Source of the DNA: Atriophallophorus winterbourni
Taxonomy: Eukaryota > Platyhelminthes > Trematoda > Plagiorchiida > Microphallidae
Assembly: GCA_013407085.1 (NCBI GenBank)
Contig: JACCGJ010012808.1
Span: 54,536-118,535, forward strand
DNA: 64,000 nucleotides
Direction: 5' to 3'
In this document: piece by piece, positions 56,017 through 64,000 of the stretch
Layout: each line of letters begins with the position of its first letter
Position numbering within the stretch: the stretch's first letter is position 1
Notes under the pieces: generated by a model
Told to the model about the DNA's origin: nothing
Database searches by the model: none
Seen by the model: only the letters and a program-made list of their open reading frames with translations
Position numbers and translations under genes: made by a program

Positions 56017-57066
56017 GATAATATATAAATGATCTAAAAACAACCGATTTCGATTACCTGGCAGTTGATCTGCAACACATTGAAGCCATTTATGTTCCAT
56101 GCAAATCGAACCTCACATTCACTGGCGATTTACAACTCAAAGGTTTACAACTCAAAAATGTAAAACTGATATAAATCTGGAAGTAGCCTTTTCACATGCG
56201 AATTCAAGGACCGGAGGTAACTCTAAATGAGTATATTTAATTAAAATATTGCCGTCCAACGAACACATATGAAAGAAAGACGATACGATGGTCTGACTGA
56301 GTTTTACCGTTCACCGAGCATATGCAAGGCCTGGAAAACGACCACAGAACACACGGAAACAAGCTCTCGATTCAATATATTGCCAATCATGCGAAACAAC
56401 AGCTTTAAGAAGGAGCTGAACGATTACGTACTGACGGATCAGATGTTGCATATCATTGAGAGCGAGTTGTAACAGTTGACATTTCAGTTTAGGGCAACAT
56501 GGATACGCAAGGCGATGTCCGTAATGAAGACAGATGATGTTCGAGGTGCATACATTCACGATCTGACGATAGAAAGCCGCCGTGTACAACAATAACGACT
56601 TTACCGAGATCCGTGATGGGTAGTTGCTTCAGAAGAAAGGAAAATAGTAGCACTTGCTACGAACAAAAGTGCAATCTAACTTAGACATGTGACCAGGTTA
56701 AAAAGTTGTTAAAGTCTCAGTGTAGGGGGGTGGGGTGAGCAGAAACAAAACACCGAGCATTGAACACTTCAACCGGATTCAAATAATGAATCCACTATAA
56801 TAAAACACGTTGTTTATGCAGCCAAAACCAGTGGTGAGGTCGTCGATGTAATACAATTGCGATACGCAGTCACGCGAGGAGGAATCAGGTCAACACCAAG
56901 CGTTGCGTCTATGTGTCGCGGAATCGTTCGAGTCAAACGTAAATAAGCCTGCTTTAAATGTTAGCGTGAGTGCAGAGACCACAATGAGCAAGCTGGACGA
57001 AACAATTCGTGGAATGCTGAACGCGGGAGTTGCTCACGTTTGATAAATAGTTCCGCGCGGATATGC
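56017..57066. other. Intronic DNA, no gene seen
   Basis: AT-rich, with short open frames only and no recognisable motif. Confidence 0.45.
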
Positions 57067-57272
57067 AATCGTGTAGTAATTCTGTGCTACGCAGCTAACA
57101 CCGTGTTAAATTGATTTTTCAAGGGCACCTAACTGCATGCCGAAACACGCTGGAGTCTCACTGCAATTTGCATCTCTTCTCTTATATCTGACTAGGTACG
57201 AGCATTCTGACAATATGTTATCCGACGTGCGCCGATGATTGTGTGGCACTTGTCGTGGATCATACTTGTAAT
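57067..57272 (+). repeat. SINE-like repeat, near full length, diverged
   Basis: About 205 bp from TTCTGTGCTACGCAGCTAAC to GATCATACTTGTAATT, antisense to the host gene. Confidence 0.75.
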
Positions 57273-57349
57273 TTAAAACAATTATACAGCATAAAATAGT
57301 CAATCAGTTATTAGTGGGTTTCCATTATTTATGCAGATACGTAAGCGTA

Positions 57350-57436
57350 AGCCAAAAATCAGGCAATGTGCACAGGCATAGACTGCATGCGGGTTGAGAC
57401 CCTGTCAGTTTGCGCAGACCTGATCAGATATAGAAG
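57350..57436 (-). repeat. SINE-like repeat, 3' half, diverged
   Basis: Carries AGGCAATGTGCACAGGCATAG, GACTGCATGCGGG and a degenerate GATCAGATAT block. Confidence 0.6.
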
Positions 57437-57558
57437 AAAGAATAACAGCCATCAGAATCTTAGAATTTTCCCAAGTAGTAAAAAGTTCTACAAAATAACA
57501 AGTTTTGCGATGATCGCTCAATTCCATTTGCACCCGGGTGTCCTAATTGCTATGTATA

Positions 57559-57765
57559 AAATCACAAGCCTGATCCAGGCAATGTGACATATAGTCAAAG
57601 ACTGCACGTGGGCTGATATGCTGTCAGGTTGCCCAGGCCCAGACAGATATGGGAAAGGAAAATAGCAAAGGCAGTAACACCCCAACGTGTTTTCGCACAC
57701 AGCACACTCCCGGTGGCAAATCAATTCACCACGGTGTTAGCTTCACAGCACAGAAGCGCTACACG
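57559..57765 (-). repeat. SINE-like repeat, near full length
   Basis: About 207 bp from AAATCACAAGCCTGATCC to CACGGTGTTAGC and CACAGCACAGAAG on the plus strand. Confidence 0.82.
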
Positions 57766-59040
57766 AGACGAACCGCAAAATATTCAGATGAAGTCCGATC
57801 TAATCATTTCGGAATATTTCGGTTCTGACATTTTCAAGAAGAAAATATCTCTATTCGTGTAAACAAATTTTCAGCAATTAAATTAATGCCACCGCAAAAT
57901 TAAGAGAACATGACAAAGAACTCTCGAGACCAGGTTACAAATTGCAAGTCACCATTGGATCAATAACAAGGAGCACACAGACGTTTCCGTGTATTTTAGA
58001 ACACAAGAACATGTCTTTCTTGTGATGAAAGTTTACCAAGAACGCGATTTACTCGGGATTGTATCTGATTATAGTGTTGTGACAATGGAAAAGTCGATGT
58101 AGGCAGACCGACTTCCAAATTGCGGCACACCAGATTAGGAACAAGACAAACAGCACCATCTTGAATCAAAAAGTCGGCGAGTGAATGAAAAAGTGCGAAA
58201 CATGTTCGGACGTAATCGTTCTAGTCAACCAAGACGTCAATCATATCATGCTGAGGTCAAAGTTTTCCAAGATAAAGTGTAAAACATTAAACAAAAAAAC
58301 TGCCGACGCAAGCTGGGACTAGCAGCACAAAGTTCAATGTACCGAAACGCTAAGCAGGAAATAAGCGATCGTGATTATGATCAAGCACGCATTCATGATC
58401 TGTAAACAATCAAACTATTCAATGAATTGACTCAAGCCCGATTGACCAAGGAATTACAAATTATTAGATGGTGTATGAGATCACAACATCCAAGGAAAAT
58501 CGAAAGTTACGCAGTGAAATAAACTCAAGGATGACCATGCCCTGACATAAAGTGTACAAAGCGACAAGGGTTGTTCATAACGGTGGCAACTATATAACAC
58601 AACAACACATGTGTCGCAACAAATGTTGCACCAACACACACACGTGAGATCGATTATATAGGGTTCGCGAAACATTTACGTCAGGAGAAATGCAAAATGA
58701 GCCAAATGCGGAAAGAGGTAGAGACAGATTTGCGTAAACTTGGACAAAATCGCTTTTAATCATGGCCATGAGTGGAAAAAAGATCGTCTTGTAGTTGAGA
58801 TAGCAGTGACTTCCTGAAAGGTGATTACTTTTCGAAAACTAGGTGCTAAGTGCTTGGTCATTTTGAACATCATCAACGCGTGACTTAACTTACTGTATCA
58901 ACCTGATGATGACCAACAGCTAGAAAACAGTTGTGTGCCGGAAATGTGAGTACAGCAATACATTAGGTTAAGTGTGTTTGGAGAATTACTATACACTCGT
59001 ATGTCGACTGTAACTGATAGCATATTTTGATTGATTGATT
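57766..59040. other. Intronic DNA, no gene seen
   Basis: About 1.3 kb without a supported feature. Confidence 0.45.
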
Positions 59041-59220
59041 GAAAGAACAAGCCTGATCCAGCCAAAGTACCGTGCAGTCAGAGACTACACGTGGGGTAAG
59101 ATACTGTCAGGTTGCCCAGGCCCAGACAGATATGAGGAAGAAAAAAGAACAGGAAATGGTAGTGAGACTCCAGCGTGTTTCAGCATGCAGCCGCGCAGCA
59201 TAGAAGTGCTGCACGATTGA
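59041..59220 (-). repeat. SINE-like repeat with internal deletion
   Basis: Complete at both ends but missing about 38 bp between CAGCATGCAG and CCGCGCAGCA, where other copies carry the CTCACTACC to GGTGTTAG segment. Confidence 0.8.
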
Positions 59221-59505
59221 GGAAACAAATATCCGCGTTTGCTTGCTACCACAACACAACTGAAACAAAAGACTGTCTCAGCGCTCATCCATCTTATGTC
59301 ATTCGTCAAATTGGCAGGTCCGCAAACAGAAAGTTCATCCATCTCAACTGTTGTCAAAAGTGAAGTCAATGCTAACGAAGTGCGTCTAAAACTTGAGAAA
59401 AATTAGAATGGTAAGACGAGACGGGTCCAACAATATTCTATCAAAAGCTACAGCTTCAGTGATCAGCTGTCGGAGGGATACACAAATCATAGACAAGACA
59501 CATAC

Positions 59506-59643
59506 CTCACGACTGATTTTATCTTGCACGGGTTTCTGTAGGAGTGATGACGCGATGCTGCATAAATAAGTGGCCAACGGGACAAGCGCCATATTTTTCT
59601 TTGGAAGCAACAGCGAATGCAGCAGATACACCGTGAGGTAGGC
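59506..59643 (-). CDS. MFSD12: MFSD12-like MFS transporter, penultimate exon
   Basis: 138 bp, 46 codons, phase 0 at both ends. It lies between an acceptor TTTTCCAG (AG at 59645-59644) and a donor GAG|GTATGT (GT at 59505-59504). It encodes AYLTVYLLHSLLLPKKNMAL, then PLATYLCSIASSLLQKPVQ and DKISRE. The YLxxSLxLPKK...P...YL.S..SS.L.KP motif is diagnostic of MFSD12. It corresponds to the loop and helix just before the part encoded by 53565-54002. Upstream exons coding for the first two thirds are not found in the window and presumably lie beyond the RTE3 copy on the right. Confidence 0.87.
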
Positions 59644-60008
59644 CTGGAAAAGGTAATATGGTAATGATGTGAGAAAGAAGGAAAAATAGTCTGAACTTTC
59701 TAATGAAAGGAAACTACTAAAAAGATCGCAATGTCGGCATTAACTTGTTTGCCATAGCCGCGTATGAAGTGGAAAATACTGAAACACAATGCAGCACAAT
59801 AGCAAGCACAAAGACGTATCGCCGTATACCAGTGAGATAATCGGACCGACCCTCATGAGAACCGGTTTTTGAGGTTGTACGGTAGCGGTCTTATGGATTG
59901 TGAAGTATTTTTATCCTGTAAGCGAAACCTCGTGATAAACTCACTGATATCTGCAATGAATTGCACGAGAATATACAATGGAGTCTCACAGTCATTATCG
60001 TTTCATAA
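59644..60008. other. Intronic DNA upstream of the MFSD12-like penultimate exon
   Basis: No further MFSD12 exon is recognisable. Short frames near 59755-59860 are hydrophobic but do not match the expected segment. Confidence 0.4.
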
Positions 60009-60088
60009 TTATCTGTCGGGTGCTGTGCAAGCTGGTAGTATTTCAGTGCACATGCATTAGACGGCTGTACGTCACTTTGCCAGACTCT
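60009..60088 (+). repeat. SINE-like repeat, degenerate 3' half
   Basis: About 80 bp with ATCTGTCGGGTGCTGTGCAAG, TAGTATTTCAGTGCACATGC and GTCACTTTGCCAGA, aligned to the family's 3' half. Confidence 0.5.
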
Positions 60089-60813
60089 AAAGTCGTTATC
60101 TTTAAATATTTCTGACCAGTAGGTGATGAACTTGCTTGACTACCTTTAAGTGATAGGCTAGAAAAGCGTAGGCCTTAATTCTTATCGGCAAGTCGTTTAG
60201 ATACAGAGAAATTGAACGAAAGTGTAAAGTGTAAGATAATAGCTCAAATACAAAAGATGAAGATATTAGTGGAATCTAATCTACGGCATGCGTAACACAG
60301 TGCTAAGACAAGTGCCAATTTTTGCACTCATATGGTAATCCGATCGCAGAAACTTCGTGTATGTAAAAAAGCTATTTTCTTGTTCATCTTGTTCTTCATA
60401 TAACCCGAAGTCTTTCCGTAAAAGCAAGAGTCCTTTCTGATGCCAGAGTCTTTAGATCTATTGAACTGACGCCCGGTATACTTTGTTTCCGGACTTCCTA
60501 TGTATAAAAAAACTAACTTTCCATCAACAGAAACGTAGTATTCAAAATACACAAAATATATTCATGACTTGCATCATGACCCCATTGTCCGGCTAAGGTT
60601 ACCGTCGATGCGTGTCTCGGTTCACATGTAGCAGATCAGACTGCGCAACATTGCCTAACGTGAGCACTCACATATACGAACATATGCACATATAGTTTAT
60701 TAATAAATATAGTATTCATGTTCCTCGTGATGATATACAGCGCCTGCGTACTAAATGCAATACTGTACGGCAAGACACGAGCGGATGATGAATGCTTTCC
60801 ATTTAAAATAGTC
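60089..60813. other. No gene seen
   Basis: AT-rich DNA before the 3' end of the right-hand RTE3 copy. No supported feature. Confidence 0.45.
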
Positions 60814-63800
60814 CATCATCATCATCATCATCACAGACAGCAATACACCGGTAGCACGTACCGAATGCTTAACTGCCATACAACCATGAAAAAGTAAAAT
60901 CCTAAAAGATTGGGAAGGGTGGGACTTAAATTGCTACGGCTTCTATAGAAGAGTAAGCACAAACAAACTGGGAAGAGGTGCCTACACCTCGAATGGAACA
61001 TGCATTCAAACAAGTTTCGTGAACGAATAGAGCGACATCAAGCACGGCAGCTTCCTTGCGGCTTTCACTGTCATGCATCATAACAAGCTTTTCTCGTCAC
61101 TCCGCTTGACAACATACAAGGTTATGCAAACACTCCAAGAATATGCTTAGTGCAAGACCGCCATTGAACACGGTTTCGGGACATGTCCTGAAGCGTAACT
61201 AACCACTGCGATATCTGATCGCGGGGACACCAGCCTGGAAGACGCGCTGCGCCTACTTTGGAAAGGTTACTAGTAAGGGTTTTTAACTGCCTATGCCATG
61301 TGACGGTTTGGCCACCCCGAGATTTACGCCAATCAGGATGTGGCGTCGCAAAAGAATCTGTTTCGGAAGTCGGTGGTCCGGCATCCGTAAAACGTGACCC
61401 AACCAGCGTAACCTATGCAGTTTTATCTGTTTCTCTATATCAACATTACTACCGAACAACTTATTTCGGAGAGCATCGGTGGGTATGCGATTGTAACAGC
61501 TAACTCCTAGAATGCTGCGGAGACACCGGTTGTCAAATACTTGGAGACGCTGAATGTGTTCTTTACGTAAGGTCCAGGTTTCGCACCCATAGAGTAACAC
61601 AGCCCGCACTGTCGCTTTATAGACTCTACCCTTGAGTAGCAGAGACATTCCTTTCTGACGCCAGAGGTGACCTAGGTTGCGGAATGCTACGGTCGCTTTA
61701 GAAATGCGTGCCGAGACCTCGTTATCTAACGATGCAGAATTATTGATACAACTACCGAGATACGTAAAACGATCCACAATTCCAAGCGCCTGATTGTCAA
61801 GTAATAAAGCCTTGTTCGATAAGTCGATGTCCTGCAGAAGAACACTGCACTTAGAAGGCCCAAAACGCATTCCAAATGCGGGCACAATACTAGATAGCTT
61901 GTTCAGTATCGCCTGTGCATCTGTGTATGAGTCGAAGAGCAGAACAATGTCATCAGCATAATCCAAGTCGAGAAGCTTGACGCCTGGCATAATGTGAACT
62001 CCGAAGGCTGAAGCACCGTCGCTGCATAATTCCATGATAGCATCAATTACGAAATTGAACAAAAACGGAGAAATCGGACATCCTTGTCGGACGCCACTTG
62101 TAGTGTTGAATTTGGGAGAAAGCTCGTTGTAAACCCTAACGCATCCGGATGTATGAGCATAAAGTGCGCGTATTATGTTGACATACTTATGCGGAACGCC
62201 TTTGCACAGCAAGGTCTTAAACAGGACATTTCGATCGACTGAATCAAATGCTCCTTTGAAGTCTAAAAAGATGGCTATTGTTGGCTGTCGATAGGTGTGC
62301 CGCAGTTCTAATATCCGTCGAAGAGTAAAAATGTGGTCGACACAACCTCTGCCAGGCCGGAAGCCAGCTTGCTGCTCACGGGTCTGTGATTCCCTATGCG
62401 ATGTTAATCTTCGAAGACATATGGACGCTAATAATCTCGTAATGATGGGAGTGAGACTTATCCCACGGTGATTAGAGCATGAGCTTCGCACAACTTTTTT
62501 AAATATAGGTATGATAACTGATTCGCCCCAACTCGGAGGGACGGATTCTGACATCCACACTTCACGGAGGAGATCTCCTAATGTGCTGATTAGGACTTGG
62601 CCACCTTCTTTGAACAAAACAGGCGGTATGTCATCGGGGCCAGCAGCTTTGAATCGTTTCATGGATTCGATACATGCTTTAATTTCTAAATCATTATGGG
62701 GATCTACGCTAACAGGCCAAGGATCACACTGCCTCAAGTGAGGGAATGATTCTGTTGCAGGCGACCAGCTGAATTGTTCTTCAAAATGTTCGGCCCAGCG
62801 TGACAGGCGGCGATTCTTATTAGTGATAAGAGTACCGTCTAAATCCGCTATAGTCTCACTCACTCCTTGTTTCGTAGGCCCAGTCGATCGAATAAGTTGG
62901 AAGAGTTTTCGCACGTTACCCGCATTATTTGCTATTTCCATTTCTTTGACCTTATTTAGCCACCACCTTTCTCTGTCTAGTCTTAAGCTCCGTTTAAGTT
63001 CATTCCTCATGCGTCTACGCTCAGTATTGTGTCCAGGACCATGAGGTATTTCGCGTCGCTGGTGAAGAATTTCTATAGAGCGCTGTGAAATCCAGTGGGA
63101 CTTTTGGGTTGGTTGTGCAGTCTCACAGGCTGTTATTGCGGCGGCTCGCATAATCCCTGCTATTTTGTTCCACCTTTCATCGGTAGTTGCATACTGGGCA
63201 ACTGGAGTGAGTTACTCAAGGTGGTCCTATAAATGTCTTGAACTGCAGGCTGAAAGAATTTTTCGACAGCAATGCGTTTCCCATTCGAGGGCTTCGTACC
63301 GGAGAACTTTAACGAGAACCTACATCGCACAAGAGCATGATCTGAATCTACGCAGGTATTCCAAAAAGAGCGGCAGTCCTCAATGCAACCTCTCCAGCGA
63401 GCACTTATGGCGATATGGTCTATTTGGGCCGAAGGTTGGCTTCCATCCGGCGAGCGCCATGTGGCACATTGACATCTTTTATGGCGAAAGGAGGTGCTGC
63501 TAATGAATAATCGAGATTGTGCACAGAATTGTATAAACCGTTCACCATTATCTGTGCGTTGACTTTCAAGACCAAACATGCCACCTAATTGTGATTCAGA
63601 TGTATCTAAGCGACCTAGTCTGGCATTCATATCTCCTGCTAAGACAACAATATCGGAGCTTTTGGCACGTCGCAAAAGAGCATAAAGATCGTCGTAGAAG
63701 GCGTTCTTCTCGTCGTTGGAATTAGTGTTAGTTGGAGCGTAAGTTGCTACAATAAACAAGCATCTCTGATTAGAAGATTTTGAGTTTGGTCTAATATTAG

Positions 63801-64000
63801 TGGCTAGTCTAACTGCGCACATCCTGCTATTACAAGGAATCCAATCGATTAGATAGGATTCGGCGCGCGAATTCAGCACTATACCAACACCCGCCTGTCC
63901 TGAAAGGGCAGCTACAGGATCACCAGAGCAGAACAAAAAGAAGCGAGTTGAAAGGTTTGGGGCAGTAAGTTCGGTAATTATAGACGGATCATATAAGCGC
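60814..64000 (-). pseudogene. RTE-clade LINE (RTE3-right), cut by window end
   Basis: Second copy of the element at 1291-4540, same strand, and clearly the same subfamily by near-identical motifs. (CAT)n tail at 60814-60833, stop at 61122-61124. The C-terminal region and RT follow (RLRWLGHVLRM, LYGCETW, DYADD near 61960, GVRQGCPISPFLFNF, FLDFKGAFDSVDR), then the endonuclease from about 63200 upward (SDHALVRC, QIDHIAIS, VVLAGDMNARLG, GQAGVGIVLNS), running out of the window. Two lesions show: a -1 deletion near 63204 between endonuclease and RT, and an A-run at 61350-61353 that is one base short, shifting the last ~75 codons. The 3721 nonsense codon of the left copy is absent here. Confidence 0.9.

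Larger units (their letters stand above)
54003..59505 (-). other. MFSD12-like intron (5.5 kb)
   Basis: GT donor at 59505-59504 (GAG|GTATGT) and AG acceptor at 54004-54003, both phase 0. It holds five SINE-like copies, one decayed RTE 3' tail and otherwise unassigned AT-rich DNA. Confidence 0.8.

Noticed and set aside
59755..59860. Hydrophobic minus-strand frame that could be another MFSD12 exon
   Set aside because: It resembles an earlier MFSD12 helix only loosely, needs a frame choice without clean splice sites, and the segment that must precede the 59506-59643 exon would still be missing between them.
1..64000. tRNA, rRNA, spliced-leader or other structural RNA genes
   Set aside because: I looked for tRNA-like cloverleaf motifs and a spliced-leader gene and saw none convincing; the only tRNA-related signal is the Gypsy primer site.

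Overview
This is a gene-poor, transposon-dense stretch of an animal genome, most likely a parasitic flatworm (digenean fluke). I infer this from the repeats: RTE-clade and CR1-clade LINEs, a Penelope-like element with a GIY-YIG domain, and Ty3/Gypsy elements of the CsRn1 type (CHCC Gag motif, primer site resembling a tRNA-Trp complement). The two recognisable host genes have GT-AG introns. I see no bacterial genes, tRNAs, rRNAs or CRISPR arrays. The species cannot be fixed from the sequence.

Layout. 0-5 kb: RTE debris and a 5'-truncated RTE copy (RTE3-left, minus). 5.2-6.1 kb: an unidentified ~375-bp sequence present twice. 6.4-20.1 kb: a nested structure. An old Gypsy element (5' LTR 6401-6567, probable 3' LTR 19947-20101) was invaded by an RTE (RTE2, minus). 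RTE2 was then hit by a SINE-like element and by two nearly identical copies of a younger RTE in opposite orientations: A (10573-13949, minus, catalytically dead) and B (16114-19848, plus, intact 1078-codon ORF). Each of A and B has a visible target-site duplication. 20-24.9 kb: a host TMEM86-like exon (21508-22200, minus) among dispersed repeats.

24.5-33.7 kb: CR1 elements on the minus strand. One (27.2-33.6 kb) is split by a Penelope-like element and by an opposite-strand CR1 tail. 33.7-37.2 kb: a decayed CsRn1-type Gypsy (plus). 37.2-42.3 kb: an almost full-length but broken CR1 with two ORFs, the first starting with a PHD-like zinc finger. 43-44.3 kb: CR1 and possible BEL/Pao debris. 44.3-49.1 kb: a young CsRn1-type Gypsy (minus) with 366-bp LTRs about 98% identical, an intact pol frame, one nonsense codon in gag and a well-formed -1 frameshift signal. 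49.1-53.5 kb: AT-rich DNA, an unassigned possible exon and a CR1 3' half. 53.6-59.6 kb: the last two exons of an MFSD12-like transporter (minus), whose 5.5-kb intron holds five SINE-like copies. 60.8-64 kb: a second RTE3 copy that runs off the window.

How the parts relate. A roughly 210-bp SINE-like family occurs about fifteen times. Its inner part resembles the RTE 5' leader and its last ~35 bp resemble the 3' terminus of element B, so it looks like an internally deleted parasite of RTE machinery. A 152-bp mini-RTE2 and a 50-bp RTE tail, both flanked by target-site duplications, fit the same reading. The clearest biological signals are this RTE-SINE partnership, the potentially active element B beside its dead inverted twin, and the Gag-Pol frameshift site.
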